Numbered from the stretch's first letter, positions 38,609-48,933 are shown. The stretch is 64,000 nucleotides of DNA from Candidatus Dependentiae bacterium Noda2021 (GCA_020886235.1 AP025250.1:990715-1054714), one strand, 5' to 3'. Made by a program: numbers and translations. Notes: generated by a model not told the origin, from the sequence alone.

Positions 38609-39532
38609 ATGGTAAGCATAATTGTTCTGTTTTTTCTGAGTACAAGTTTTCTTGCCGCAATGGATTGGGATACATTTATTGAAAGGCATTACTCTTCTTT
38701 AAAGCCTATAATCGTTGACATTAACCATCATCAAGATATTGCACAATTATTAGCGAATAATTGTCCCTGTCCTAATAAAATTACAAAAGAATCTTTTGAA
38801 GCATCATATCCCTTGTGGAATCAAGTTGATGCGCTCCATTCCAATATAAAAAACGAATTGTTGCAAAAGCTATTAGATAAAGTTAATGATGCAAATTATC
38901 CGAAGTTGCGCGGTGCAATTGCATGCCTAATTGCTGCTGGGGCAGATGTTGATCAAACCTCAACATATTGGAATGAATGCGCTTTAAAACGTGCCGCTAT
39001 GTATCAAGATTACCCCATGGCTAAATTCTTGCTCAACAAAGGCGCAAACCCTAATCGCAAAGTAGACCACCAGCCTCTCTTTTTTTGGTTAAAATCAGAG
39101 CGCTTTGCAAAGCTTTTTTTATCTTACAACTTAGATATTCATGCTAAAAACGAATTTAGTAATACTTCAATAATTGATCAGCTAACTTATTCTCATTACC
39201 CACCGTCGCTTATTACGTTTTATTCGCAGCGGGGTGTACGCATGTATCATAAAGATGGTCTAGGTAATACACCCTTAATGAATCTTGCTGCAAATAGCTC
39301 TCACTACGGCGAAAATAACGTGGGACAATTACTTTATAAGGCACAGATTCTACTGGCAAACGGTCTTTGTGTGACAGAAACCAATAATTACAACACAAAT
39401 CTCATGGATATTTTAAAGCATCTTTTATGCTTAGGAAACTTCCCAGCGACTCATGCCCTTAAAGAATTCTTGGAAAATTATAGCCCCAACCCTGTTGAAG
39501 AAATCTCTCATTTATTTCATGATGATGAATAA
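38609..39532 (+). CDS. Secreted ankyrin protein, module copy B'
   Basis: A 307-residue protein behind GAGGAGG, with signal peptide MVSIIVLFFLSTSFLAA. NNCPCPNKITKESF...W...KNELLQKLLDKV...LRGAIACLIAAGADVD is the shared N-terminal domain. Ankyrin units follow (CALKRAAMYQDYPMAKFLLNKGANPN; LITFYSQRGVRMYH; NTPLMNLAA). The end FLENYSPNPVEEISHLFHDDE matches the repaired copy B. It is the intact reference for that gene. Confidence 0.8.
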   Translation: MVSIIVLFFLSTSFLAAMDWDTFIERHYSSLKPIIVDINHHQDIAQLLANNCPCPNKITKESFEASYPLWNQVDALHSNIKNELLQKLLDKVNDANYPKLRGAIACLIAAGADVDQTSTYWNECALKRAAMYQDYPMAKFLLNKGANPNRKVDHQPLFFWLKSERFAKLFLSYNLDIHAKNEFSNTSIIDQLTYSHYPPSLITFYSQRGVRMYHKDGLGNTPLMNLAANSSHYGENNVGQLLYKAQILLANGLCVTETNNYNTNLMDILKHLLCLGNFPATHALKEFLENYSPNPVEEISHLFHDDE

Positions 39533-39561
39533 ATTAAACCCCCATGCAATACAAGGACGCT

Positions 39562-39906
39562 ATGCTTTATAAAATCTTTTTTATGATTATAGTAACAACA
39601 ATGGGATGTTGTGCCATGTACAACGGCAGCGATACTCTTGCTATACTTAAAGAGCATATGGAGTCTCTACCGGCCCAAGAGCAGGTTATCTGTTTATCAC
39701 GGTTGGCCCAGCCTCAATCACCACTATTTTATGTTGATTCAAATGGCATTATGTGGTCACATGCGCTTGCTTTAACAGAATTTCCAAACGCTACACCCAA
39801 CCAGGAAGCCGATGAGACCTGTCGCATCCATACAAAGCCTTACGGCATTAAAGCATTTTTTGCTTCCTTGAGAGCATTTATGCGCTCAATGTGTTGCAAC
39901 AATTAA
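39562..39906 (+). CDS. Small secreted Cys-containing protein
   Basis: A 114-residue protein, last gene of the ankyrin module run. AAGGA lies six bases before the ATG at 39562. Leader MLYKIFFMIIVTTMGCCAM; a double-Cys end (SMCCNN). The middle (DTLAILKEHMESLPAQEQVICLSRLAQ) is helical. No family recognised. Co-transcription with the ankyrin genes suggests a common use. Confidence 0.55.
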   Translation: MLYKIFFMIIVTTMGCCAMYNGSDTLAILKEHMESLPAQEQVICLSRLAQPQSPLFYVDSNGIMWSHALALTEFPNATPNQEADETCRIHTKPYGIKAFFASLRAFMRSMCCNN

Positions 39907-40057
39907 TCGCAATAATGTGAAACTTTTAATACTGAACACCTTAAAGACGTTCTATCACTTATTGCAAAAAATGGATCAAACCGCCTAACAAATTAACAGA
40001 ACATACAAAGTAAAATCGTGGCACTATCAATTGCACGAATATCCTGAAAACTTGTAA

Positions 40058-41413
40058 TCATTTATTTGTTTCTATGTGATCTAATGCTTTGAGCATTTCT
40101 TGAGGATTAGCATGATCGAGTACATAGCGATGGGTGGGCACCAGGGTCCACTTGCCGTCTTCATAAAATCCTACCGTGTTATGTGATGGATCAAAGTACA
40201 ATTGAGTATCAGTGTGTGCTTTAAACTCTTGCAAGAGATGTTGGCTTGAAAGTGTGTACATACGGCGCATGGAATTTTTTTTATTACGTACTACTATTAC
40301 ATCACCCTGAGGCGCAATCAACTCCACTTCTTCTGCACTTACATTAAATTTGGCAAAATTTTTGACCAGACTAGGATTATCGAGCTGATACATTTTAATC
40401 GAACCGTCACTGACAAGCGCTGCAGCGTTATTTTTTTGGTCTACTACTACCTTTGGGAAAATCATACGTTGATTATCGTCATAACTGAGCACGCTATCCT
40501 CGGTAGGATGATGAATCAAAATATTGTGAGTAAATAACAAACGAGCTTTGCGTTTTAAACAATCTGGCCTGTTGCAAGATGTATCACATTCATAATCTGC
40601 ATGATCATATGCAACAGTCTGATTATTGTTAAGATCAATCACATTTAATATTAAATCTGCTGCATTGGGCGTAGTATAATATTCAAAACAATCACCTCTA
40701 AAAGTACCCCCTGTACCCTTAACCGTAACATGTTCCTTGTTTGATGTGATTTCTAACAGCTTTATAAATCGTCCTACAGAATTGGCATATCCAATAGCAA
40801 GAAATGTTCCAGAATCAGAAAGTGCCAGTGTTTGGGGAATACTATCGGGCGGTAAACTATGCGTGCTTAACGCTTGCAGATTATCCGCTGACCATACCAA
40901 AATAGTATAGCGCGTGCCATGCGCATTGATTATTCCCTCGGCATGCGCTACCACCGCATTATTGTTGATAGCAAGACAGTTACTGTAAACACTGGTACCA
41001 TGGTTTAAAAAATTCCACGATCTTCGTTGGCCAGTTGCTGTGTCAATACTATGTAAGGGGCAACTATCTGACGCTGAAAAAATGAGATTTTTATACATTT
41101 TCCAGTTAATATCTTGTAGTGATTGCACCTTAGCATCATGGCCAAAGCTGATTATTTTCATGCGTTCTTTAAAACGCTGGGCAATTTCTACTTCTTTACC
41201 TGCGGCATAAATGAGACTTTTTACCAAAGGTCTTTCAAGTTTGTAATCTAATTGTTCGTTGTGTAATTGCGAGATTATATTTTTTTTTAAACACTCATCG
41301 CGGTGCATTTGAGTAGCGAGCCGTGCTAATGCAAGCTGCTGCAAAGGGGGCACCAAAGATTCTTGGCAGACCACAAATGAAGAATAAGCCATTAATAAAA
41401 AAAATAATTTCAT
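40058..41413 (-). CDS. Secreted beta-propeller-like protein
   Basis: A 451-residue protein starting at the ATG at 41413 behind AGGA, with a leader (MKLFFLLMAYSSFVVCQ). After a helical region of about 80 residues (PLQQLALARLATQMHRDECL... PLVKSLIYAAGKEVEIAQRF) comes a series of strand-rich WD40-like blades (MYKNLIFSASDSCPLHSIDTATG; TILVWSADNLQALSTHSLP; FLAIGYANSVGRFIKLLEI; AALVSDGSIKMYQLDNP). Several Cys sit in one loop (CDTSCNRPDC). A protein-binding role outside the cytosol is inferred. Confidence 0.6.
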   Translation of the reverse strand: MKLFFLLMAYSSFVVCQESLVPPLQQLALARLATQMHRDECLKKNIISQLHNEQLDYKLERPLVKSLIYAAGKEVEIAQRFKERMKIISFGHDAKVQSLQDINWKMYKNLIFSASDSCPLHSIDTATGQRRSWNFLNHGTSVYSNCLAINNNAVVAHAEGIINAHGTRYTILVWSADNLQALSTHSLPPDSIPQTLALSDSGTFLAIGYANSVGRFIKLLEITSNKEHVTVKGTGGTFRGDCFEYYTTPNAADLILNVIDLNNNQTVAYDHADYECDTSCNRPDCLKRKARLLFTHNILIHHPTEDSVLSYDDNQRMIFPKVVVDQKNNAAALVSDGSIKMYQLDNPSLVKNFAKFNVSAEEVELIAPQGDVIVVRNKKNSMRRMYTLSSQHLLQEFKAHTDTQLYFDPSHNTVGFYEDGKWTLVPTHRYVLDHANPQEMLKALDHIETNK

Positions 41414-41599
41414 ACATCCTACAAGGTTAAAAAACAACATCAAATAATCTACTAGCCTTAATTTTATCTTAAATTTTCTATTAATATATTATTTTTCTCA
41501 TAGCAAGACCGCTGGATAGCACGCACATTAAGTAATAGAGAATATTTTGCTACTCTAGACCAAATTTAACATCACACACATGTATCTGGGAGAAAATTT

Positions 41600-42697
41600 A
41601 TGCATCTAATTATAAGTCTTTTACTGTTCTCGTCATGTACCTGGGCATTAGAATCAGGGTCTTTAATCAATCGAAAATCTAAAGCGTTGCAGAATACACA
41701 GGACGCAACAGATCATCAAATGTGTTCATTTGAATACCACTTGTTGCGACACAAGAAGAGCGTTGAAAGACCCAATATTATATTTAAAAATATAATTTCT
41801 CACGATGCCACCATTGTAGTTGCTGCAAGTAAAAACCAGATTGAGCTGTTTAATTCAAGCTTACAACCCCAAGCGGCCCTATCAAATGAAGATGTTAAAA
41901 ATCCAAATAAAGATCTAATGCTAAGTGCTTTGAATAAAACACTGGTAGTGTTAAAAGAAAAAAATTGCTCAGCATTTGATGTTGAAACTCAAAAAGAAAC
42001 TAATTTGCAATTAAAGTGCCCTGCAAAAAGAGCAGTTTTTATTGATGAAAATATTTTTGCCGCAGCAACGTTAGCAGGTATAAGTTTGTATGACTTAAGA
42101 ATTAAGCAAGAAGTTGAATGTGTTGACCACAAAAAAAATACTGTCAATGCACTCGATAATCTAGAAAAAGAAACCTTATTGGCTTCTGGTTACACAAACG
42201 GATTAGTTTCTCTTTGGGATCTTAGAAACCCAGAAAAACCTCTTCATGAATGGAGCAAAAACACGTCACAGTCTCACCGCATTATGGACCTTGTGCACAC
42301 TGACAAGCACATAATCTGGTTGAATGATGAATATCGCTTGAGCTTAGCTGACAGCGTAGGTAACGATTCAGTAGTTTCCTATAAATTACCATACAAGAAT
42401 AAGGGCAGCCACCATCATCCCTGTCTTTCAAAAGTAAACGCTCACATAATTGCTCTTGCTTACAAAGACAGAATTAGAATAATTGACTTGTCATCGTATC
42501 AATTTCATTCTGTGGAATTAAAAGGCGAGTTACCACACACTCTGTATGAAATGGCAGGGCACGATGAATTTTACGTTACAACCCATTTGTGTAGCATAAC
42601 AGGTAAAAACTCAACAATTCAGAAATGGACTCTAGCAACACAAGAAGAAGTGGATTTTATAGAGAAAAAAACAATCACTCCAAAAAAGAATAATTAA
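41600..42697 (+). CDS. Secreted WD40-like propeller protein
   Basis: A 365-residue protein with a signal peptide (MHLIISLLLFSSCTWALE). Blades of WD40 type are visible, the clearest being TLLASGYTNGLVSLWDLRNPEKPLHEW; others are IFAAATLAGISLYDLRIKQ and IIALAYKDRIRIIDLSSYQ. It is transcribed divergently from the propeller gene at 41413 and shares its general build without the N-terminal helical region. Likely an exported protein-binding scaffold. Confidence 0.7.
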   Translation: MHLIISLLLFSSCTWALESGSLINRKSKALQNTQDATDHQMCSFEYHLLRHKKSVERPNIIFKNIISHDATIVVAASKNQIELFNSSLQPQAALSNEDVKNPNKDLMLSALNKTLVVLKEKNCSAFDVETQKETNLQLKCPAKRAVFIDENIFAAATLAGISLYDLRIKQEVECVDHKKNTVNALDNLEKETLLASGYTNGLVSLWDLRNPEKPLHEWSKNTSQSHRIMDLVHTDKHIIWLNDEYRLSLADSVGNDSVVSYKLPYKNKGSHHHPCLSKVNAHIIALAYKDRIRIIDLSSYQFHSVELKGELPHTLYEMAGHDEFYVTTHLCSITGKNSTIQKWTLATQEEVDFIEKKTITPKKNN

Positions 42698-42701
42698 CTA
42701 C

Positions 42702-42732
42702 AAAAAAAGCCCCTGCAGTTTTGCAGGGGCTT
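42702..42732 (-). terminator. Rho-independent terminator of hppA
   Basis: A perfect 9-bp stem (GCCCCTGCA / TGCAGGGGC) with loop GTTT and T7 on the minus strand, 20 bases after the hppA stop; it also lies downstream of the convergent propeller gene. Confidence 0.88.
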
Positions 42733-42752
42733 AATTATTTCTTAGACAATAA

Positions 42753-44726
42753 TTAAATTAATACCAACAATAGTGAAACTACTGACATTAACTTAATTAA
42801 AATATTTAATGCAGGACCAGAAGTGTCCTTGAAAGGGTCACCTACCGTGTCACCGACAATGGCTGCCATGTGAGCAGGAGAGCCTTTGCCACCAAAGTTG
42901 CCCGCTTCAATATATTTCTTAGCGTTATCCCACGCACCACCACCATTTGCCATCATAAGTGCAAGTAATACACCCACGAGTGTTGCGCCTACCAACATAC
43001 CGCCCAAGGCTTCTTTGCCTAAGCTAAAACGAATGATAATTGGCAATGCAACGGTGATGAGACCTGGTAAGATCATCTCTTTGATCGCCGCTTTAGTACT
43101 TATAGCAACGCAGCGCTCATAGTCAGCTTCTGCAGTACCTTCCATAAGACCTGGAATTTCTTTAAATTGGCGACGTACTTCCATAACCATTTGCAATGCA
43201 GCTTTACCAACTGAACGCATGGTTAAGGATGAAATGATAAACGGTAAAATAGAACCGATAAATACACCAACTAAGATGTATGGATCTAAAATATCAAGTA
43301 CACTAATGTGCGCTTCTTTTGCATATGCGTTGAACATAGCAAGAGCGGTAAGCAATGCTGAACCAATTGCAAAACCTTTACCCATTGCCGCAGTGGTATT
43401 ACCAAGCGCATCAAGTTTATCAGTTATTGCGCGAACATTTTTACCAAAGCCAGCCATTTCTGAAATACCACCGGCATTATCAGCAATAGGGCCATATGCA
43501 TCAACAGTCATAGTGATACCAACAGTTGCCAACATAGCAACAGCTGACAATGAAACACCAAATAATCCGCCACCGTAAATAAATGCAACTAATACAATCA
43601 TTGCAAGTAATACAACAGGAACGGCAGTTGATTCCATACCAACTGAAAGACCATAAATTATGTTGGTAGCAGCACCTGAGCGTGCGCTTTCTGCAACTTT
43701 TACAACTGGTGTGCCACCTGTGTAATACTCAGTTATTAAACCAACCAAGATACCAGACACGCAACCAAGTAAGATTGCAATAAATAAACTCATTTCTAAA
43801 CCAGTATATGAAATATACAAGTATGATCCTGCTAACAGAGCAGCGATCGCAACATAGGTTGCATTACGCAACATTGCTGCTGGCTCAAGACGGAATAATG
43901 CATTTGAAAGAAGACCAAGTACTGAGCCTAACAATCCAAATACAGAGAGCATTACTGGTAAGGTTAAATAGAGCAAATTATTACCATACATAGTGGTAGC
44001 AAGTACTATAGAAGCAACCATTGCACCAACGTATGACTCATAAATGTCTGCACCCATACCAGCAGTATCACCAACACAATCACCAACGTTATCTGCAATT
44101 ACTGCAGGGTTACGTGGATCATCTTCAGGAATACCAGCTTCGATTTTACCTACTAAATCAGCACCTACGTCAGCTGATTTAGTAAAGATACCGCCACCTA
44201 CTCGTGCAAAGAATGCAACTAACGAAGCACCGATGCTAAAGCATGTTAAAATTTTTACAAAGTCAGGATTTTCTACAAATAAGTAAAAGATGATTCCAAG
44301 ACCAAGCAGACCAAAGCTTGCTACTGCAAAGCCCATTACGCCGCCGCCAAAGAATGCCATTAAAAATGCTGAATGTTCACCTTTATCACGAGCTGCCAAT
44401 GTTGTACGCACGTTTGCTTCTGTTGCAGCACGCATACCAATCAAACCGGTAACCATAGAAAGCAGAGAACCAAAAACAAAGAATACTGCAGCAATTGGGC
44501 TCACTACATACGCTAATACAGCGGTAGCTAACGCAATTACTATTGCAATAACGCGATATTCTTCTTTTAAGAACGTCATTGCACCAGATCGTATTGCTTG
44601 AGCAATATGACCTGCTTTTGGGTCATCGACTTTGCTTTTATTTATCAGCTTGAATAAAATGCCGACCACGCACATCCCGAAAATTGATGCTCCAATCATG
44701 GCCGTTACATAAGAGAGTAACTGCAT
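42753..44726 (-). CDS. hppA: Membrane-bound ion-pumping pyrophosphatase
   Basis: A 657-residue M-PPase with about 16 membrane segments, which splits pyrophosphate and pumps H+ or Na+ outward. Marks: [23 protein letters not shown] across the substrate site, [35 protein letters not shown], and near the C-terminus [19 protein letters not shown]. In [11 protein letters not shown] the Ala at the place of the Lys of K+-independent enzymes points to the K+-dependent class; H+ versus Na+ is undecided. The ATG at 44726 follows GAGGT; an upstream in-frame TTG is less likely. Confidence 0.96.
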   Translation of the reverse strand: MQLLSYVTAMIGASIFGMCVVGILFKLINKSKVDDPKAGHIAQAIRSGAMTFLKEEYRVIAIVIALATAVLAYVVSPIAAVFFVFGSLLSMVTGLIGMRAATEANVRTTLAARDKGEHSAFLMAFFGGGVMGFAVASFGLLGLGIIFYLFVENPDFVKILTCFSIGASLVAFFARVGGGIFTKSADVGADLVGKIEAGIPEDDPRNPAVIADNVGDCVGDTAGMGADIYESYVGAMVASIVLATTMYGNNLLYLTLPVMLSVFGLLGSVLGLLSNALFRLEPAAMLRNATYVAIAALLAGSYLYISYTGLEMSLFIAILLGCVSGILVGLITEYYTGGTPVVKVAESARSGAATNIIYGLSVGMESTAVPVVLLAMIVLVAFIYGGGLFGVSLSAVAMLATVGITMTVDAYGPIADNAGGISEMAGFGKNVRAITDKLDALGNTTAAMGKGFAIGSALLTALAMFNAYAKEAHISVLDILDPYILVGVFIGSILPFIISSLTMRSVGKAALQMVMEVRRQFKEIPGLMEGTAEADYERCVAISTKAAIKEMILPGLITVALPIIIRFSLGKEALGGMLVGATLVGVLLALMMANGGGAWDNAKKYIEAGNFGGKGSPAHMAAIVGDTVGDPFKDTSGPALNILIKLMSVVSLLLVLI

Positions 44727-44786
44727 GTACAACACCTCGCTAGTAACATTTTTGTGAAAAAATAAGTGAAAAGAAACAACTTATTT

Positions 44787-44815
44787 ATAGTATTCACAAT
44801 TAACATATTTGTAAA
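44787..44815 (-). promoter_or_regulatory. Probable promoter of hppA
   Basis: Minus-strand TTTACA (44815-44810) and TACTAT (44792-44787), spacer 17 bases, about 60 bases upstream of the ATG. Confidence 0.4.
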
Positions 44816-44846
44816 GAATCGCACGAGTAGATGGTATTAAAAATGC

Positions 44847-45428
44847 TTATTTGTGTCTTTTGCTGCCATCTTTTATGCGATTAGCGTACAACGCAAGCAT
44901 AATATAACTCCAGCCACTAAAGATGAGGTCAATAGCAATAAACGCGCCAATAACCCATAAGCCAGAATTAGGCCATTGTGCAAGAATAAGCAGAGCTAAG
45001 ACAATATTAATAACACCGCTGAGAATTACCCACCCGTAATGATCCATGCGACGGGTTATGGCAATACCAATTTTAAAAAAGCCGGCAATTAAAAATAACA
45101 TGGCCAATATAAGGGTAAGCGAAAGTGCACCTTCTGCAGGACGGGCAACAAGCAAACCGCCCACAACCGTATTTAAAATCCCTAGTACAAAATCAATGAT
45201 AAATCCGCGCCATGTTTTGCCATAAAATGAGTGGATTAATTGTAAAATACCACCCGCTATTAAAAATCCACCAAGCACTAACACGCTTGCAAGCGTAGTA
45301 TACACTGATAGCCCAAGCGCAATGGTCCCAAGTATCAGCAAAAAAATACCTAGGCCTAACAGACCTAACCATCTATCATGAATCGGCAAATGATCGTGAG
45401 CGCGATGTTCTGGGGCATGATTGTTCAT
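44847..45428 (-). CDS. HdeD-family (DUF308) membrane protein
   Basis: A 193-residue integral membrane protein with six hydrophobic helices in the paired pattern of HdeD/DUF308 (GLGIFLLILGTIALGLSVYTTLASVLVLGGFLIAGGILQLIHSF, cut here for length into adjoining helices 1 and 2). A His-rich cytosolic N-terminus (NNHAPEHRAHDH) precedes the first helix. HdeD relates to acid resistance in E. coli; here the role is unknown. Confidence 0.8.
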   Translation of the reverse strand: MNNHAPEHRAHDHLPIHDRWLGLLGLGIFLLILGTIALGLSVYTTLASVLVLGGFLIAGGILQLIHSFYGKTWRGFIIDFVLGILNTVVGGLLVARPAEGALSLTLILAMLFLIAGFFKIGIAITRRMDHYGWVILSGVINIVLALLILAQWPNSGLWVIGAFIAIDLIFSGWSYIMLALYANRIKDGSKRHK

Positions 45429-45521
45429 GAGTACTCCTTATAATTAAGTTAAATACAATACGGTAGTACCCTAACAAATGCATAACAACGCTTGCCAGAT
45501 AATCTGAGTATAGGGGCAGAT

Positions 45522-46943
45522 TTACGATAATTGCTTAATTATAGCGCGCTCACTAAAATATGTTTTTTGTGTGCCAATAATTTGATATTCATCAGGCCCT
45601 TTACCAAGCAACACGACAATAGCACGCTCCGTGCTTAAAGAATACGCTTTTTTTATAGCCGCTTCACGATCATATTCAACGCATATTTTGTACGTATGCT
45701 GTGGATCAACACCCGCCAGAATATCTGCTGTGATATCTTCCACCTGCTCGCTGCGTGGATTGTCTGTAGTTAGGACAATATAATTAGCTATCGCTGACGC
45801 AATAGCACCAAGCTCTGGTCGCATAGTGCGATCGCGGTCACCACCTGCACCAAAAACAACGATGAGATTGTCGGTGACTTCCCGCAACAAGGATAATACG
45901 GCCGCAAATGATGAGGGTGTGTGTGCATAATCTATATAACAGCGCGCGCCGTTGGGCAACGCATACGCCTCAAGCCTTCCTGGCACGCCAGCAAAATCTA
46001 TAAGCGCTTGTTTAATAACCGGTAACGCTATTCCTTTATGCTGAGCCAGTGCCGTGGCAGCTGATGCATTAAAAACATTAAATGATCCAATAAGATGGGG
46101 GCTGTGAAAAACTTCTTGCTGGCCTTGGCTTGAGTACCACCAATCAAGTCCTTTTAGAGAAGATAGTATGCGGTAGGTAATAGCATTTTCTTCTTCGTCA
46201 TCCTTGTAGATGCACTGTGCATTTTCAAATTGACTGCTCAGTTGCTTAACCCGCTCATCATCGCCATTAAGAATAATCGGGCTTCCCGATTTTACTTGTT
46301 TTAAAATCTGGTGTTTTGCAGCAAAGTAATCATCAACCTGCGCATAAAATTCTGCATGCGTGGGGCTAAAATTAGTAAACAACGCACCATCAAATTCTAT
46401 TCCCTCAGTGCGATGCAATGAGGTAGCTTGCGCTGCAACTTCCATAATGACCCATTCTACCCCCTGCTCAACACAGGTGTTTAAAAATGCGTGTATGTAG
46501 TCAGGTTGGGGTGTAGTAAGCTCAGTTGCAAGCTCAGTGTCTAAAATGCGATTGCGCACTGTACTGAGCAATGCCGTTTTATATCCAGCATGTTTAAAAA
46601 TATGAGCTAACATCCAGCTTGTAGTAGTTTTGCCTTTAGTACCGGTTACGGCGATAATTTTTAATTTCCGCGCAGGATAATCATGTGCCTGAGCACTCAG
46701 TTGTGCCAATGCTTTACGGGCATTTTCAACATAGATTACCTCAGCGCCATGATGTGCAATAGCATATGCCACGTCATCTGAAAGAATTTGTTCTTCTTCT
46801 AGTACTATGGTGGTTGCTCCCTGGTTAAGGGCAGTAAGTATATAGTTAATCCCGTTTTCTTTTTGACCTTGAACAACAACAAAGGTTGTTCCAACACCTA
46901 CGTATTTTGTATGACTCGTTACGGGCAAAACTACAGGCAACAT
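45522..46943 (-). CDS. murE: UDP-MurNAc-tripeptide synthetase MurE
   Basis: A 473-residue Mur ligase that adds the third residue to the peptidoglycan stem peptide. Marks: ATP loop VTGTKGKTTTSWML, EVAAQATSLHR, FTNFSPTHAEFY (where HLDYH is usual), YIDYAHTPSSF, VFGAGGDRDRTMRPELG and DNPRSE, the motif that selects meso-diaminopimelate. The ATG at 46943 follows AAGGA; the longer open frame upstream has no ribosome site. It implies at least a partial peptidoglycan pathway. Confidence 0.94.
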   Translation of the reverse strand: MLPVVLPVTSHTKYVGVGTTFVVVQGQKENGINYILTALNQGATTIVLEEEQILSDDVAYAIAHHGAEVIYVENARKALAQLSAQAHDYPARKLKIIAVTGTKGKTTTSWMLAHIFKHAGYKTALLSTVRNRILDTELATELTTPQPDYIHAFLNTCVEQGVEWVIMEVAAQATSLHRTEGIEFDGALFTNFSPTHAEFYAQVDDYFAAKHQILKQVKSGSPIILNGDDERVKQLSSQFENAQCIYKDDEEENAITYRILSSLKGLDWWYSSQGQQEVFHSPHLIGSFNVFNASAATALAQHKGIALPVIKQALIDFAGVPGRLEAYALPNGARCYIDYAHTPSSFAAVLSLLREVTDNLIVVFGAGGDRDRTMRPELGAIASAIANYIVLTTDNPRSEQVEDITADILAGVDPQHTYKICVEYDREAAIKKAYSLSTERAIVVLLGKGPDEYQIIGTQKTYFSERAIIKQLS

Positions 46944-47022
46944 ACGGTTATATTCCTTTACATAATAAAAACAAAATGAGCCATCATAATGATGGCCCAT
47001 AGATTCTATCACACAAGATTGG

Positions 47023-48354
47023 TTATTTTAATTTTTCAAATGCTTTAAAGCTCGAGCGAATAAGGGGCAATAAGCATGCAATACCAAATAAGTTGATAAG
47101 GAGCAATCCGCCATTGATCCAATCAGCGATCATCCAAACAAGATCAACATTCATTAAGGCTCCCACAAAAGCTGCTACTGCATAGAGTACGCCAAATAAT
47201 TGCACAAAACGTCCGCCCGTTACGGTTAACCATGATTCACGGGTAATGTATACGTAAGATACCGTTACACCAATACCAAATGTTATTGACAAGAATGCTA
47301 CAATCCATTGTCCAAAATTACCAAATACGGTTTCAAATGCTGAGCTGGTAAGCGCGGTGCTTTGCAAGCCGTTATCCCACACACCACTTGCAACAATGCA
47401 TAATGCTACCAAAAAGCACACACACATACTTACAAAAGTACTGAGCATGGTCATAATGCTATCTTTTACGGGTGTTTGGCTTTTGGTACCGCCAAAGAAA
47501 ATAGCCGCCGTACCAAGACCTGTTTCGGTTGCATTGATAGAGCGCACCATACCAAAGCGCATTGCTTGCTGCACGGTATAACCAGCCACACCCCCTAAAA
47601 TAGCTTGAGATGAAAGACCACTGTTAATAATAAGCTTTAACGCAGGGATTATATTTTTATAGTGATACAACAAAACCACAAAGCTTGATGCAAAAAACAC
47701 ACCCACTTTAATGGGTACAATTTTTTCAGAAATAGCCACCACGCGCTGTGCGCCACCGACAACTACGTATGCTACAAACAACATAAAGATAGTTGCTATT
47801 ACGTAAGGAGACACATTAAAGGTTCTTTCAACCGCTAAGCGTATGGAGTTACTTTGCATAATAGCTGCCATCGCAAATCCAAACAGTGCACATAACAACG
47901 CATACGCGTAGGCAAGGTAGCTGCCACCGGGCACGGCACGTAAGTAAAGCATTGGGCCACCAATGGTGCTTTTTTCTAGCGAATGTGCGGCAAAATAACT
48001 GGCAAGAAATACTTCTGCGTAACGTACCGCCATAAGCAATATACTAATAATAACTACCCATAACGCTGCACCTGGTCCTCCAGAATAGACAGCCGTTGCC
48101 ATACCGGCCAAACTACCATTACCAATACCAATATTAAGGGCATTGATAAATGCTTGTAATGGTGACATATCGGCTGCTGCATTTACTTCTTTTTTTTCTG
48201 GTCTTAATGTCCACTGCCATGCTTTTGCAAAATAGCGGATCTGTAAAAAGCGTAATGCCACGGTACACGCTATACCAATGGAAATTACATATATAATGAG
48301 GGGCCAACCCAAGACGACATCACTAAGCTTTGTAAAAATACCGGCCATGTCCAT
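47023..48354 (-). CDS. Sodium:alanine symporter family (AGCS) transporter
   Basis: A 443-residue amino-acid:cation symporter with about 11 membrane segments. Marks: NIGIGNGSLAGMATAVYSGGPGAALWVV, EVFLASYFA, GGPMLYLRAVPGG and ETGLGTAAIFFGGT. Members import alanine or glycine with Na+. AAAGGA lies upstream of the ATG. The gene reads into murE with a 79-base gap. Uptake of host amino acids is the likely use. Confidence 0.92.
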   Translation of the reverse strand: MDMAGIFTKLSDVVLGWPLIIYVISIGIACTVALRFLQIRYFAKAWQWTLRPEKKEVNAAADMSPLQAFINALNIGIGNGSLAGMATAVYSGGPGAALWVVIISILLMAVRYAEVFLASYFAAHSLEKSTIGGPMLYLRAVPGGSYLAYAYALLCALFGFAMAAIMQSNSIRLAVERTFNVSPYVIATIFMLFVAYVVVGGAQRVVAISEKIVPIKVGVFFASSFVVLLYHYKNIIPALKLIINSGLSSQAILGGVAGYTVQQAMRFGMVRSINATETGLGTAAIFFGGTKSQTPVKDSIMTMLSTFVSMCVCFLVALCIVASGVWDNGLQSTALTSSAFETVFGNFGQWIVAFLSITFGIGVTVSYVYITRESWLTVTGGRFVQLFGVLYAVAAFVGALMNVDLVWMIADWINGGLLLINLFGIACLLPLIRSSFKAFEKLK

Positions 48355-48450
48355 AATTTATCCTTTATAATGGCGTGATAGTATGATAGGGTGAGAATAT
48401 CACCACAATAATTGTTAGCTTATCAGGTATCCTACAAAGGTAAATCTCTT

Positions 48451-48873
48451 ATGAAAACTCTTGCTCTAGATATTGGAGACGCATGGACCGGCTCAGCATT
48501 GTCTGATTTGTCTGGCATGTTTGCACGTCCCTTCCGCACGGTTCCTTCTGAAGAACTTACTCGTTTTTTAACTGAAGTCTTTTCCGCTGAGCCCATACAC
48601 AAAGTAGTCGTGGGCTATCCAAGAACCATGCGTGGTACGGCAAGCGAACAAACAAAAAAAATTGAAGCTACCAAAAAAGAGCTTGAAATTGCATATCCTG
48701 ATAAACAATGGATACTTTGGGATGAACGTTTGAGCAGCAAACGCGCGGCACAACAAACTAAGAAAATTCAAACCAAAGAAGACAAGATTAAATCCCATTC
48801 GGTCGCTGCAGCATTTATTTTGGAAAGTTATTTAACCTTTACCAATCAATTTAACGATATATCGCACGAGTAA
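48451..48873 (+). CDS. ruvX: YqgF/RuvX-type RNase H-fold nuclease
   Basis: A 140-residue RuvX/YqgF protein (putative Holliday junction resolvase; a role in pre-16S rRNA 5' processing is known for the family). Marks: LALDIGDAWTGSALSD (first Asp; the usual GxxRIG has become GDAWTG), VVVGYPRTMRGTASEQT and DERLSSKRAA with the acidic pair. AAAGG precedes the ATG at 48451; the longer open frame upstream lacks family similarity. Confidence 0.85.
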   Translation: MKTLALDIGDAWTGSALSDLSGMFARPFRTVPSEELTRFLTEVFSAEPIHKVVVGYPRTMRGTASEQTKKIEATKKELEIAYPDKQWILWDERLSSKRAAQQTKKIQTKEDKIKSHSVAAAFILESYLTFTNQFNDISHE

Positions 48874-48933
48874 TAGCACCAATATCATCTGCAACCGCCA
48901 CAATCAACTAGTTGCTTTTATACCTATTTTTTG

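Noticed and set aside
43219..43578. 119-codon frame opposite hppA
   Set aside because: Antisense of a highly conserved membrane protein; composition mirrors it.
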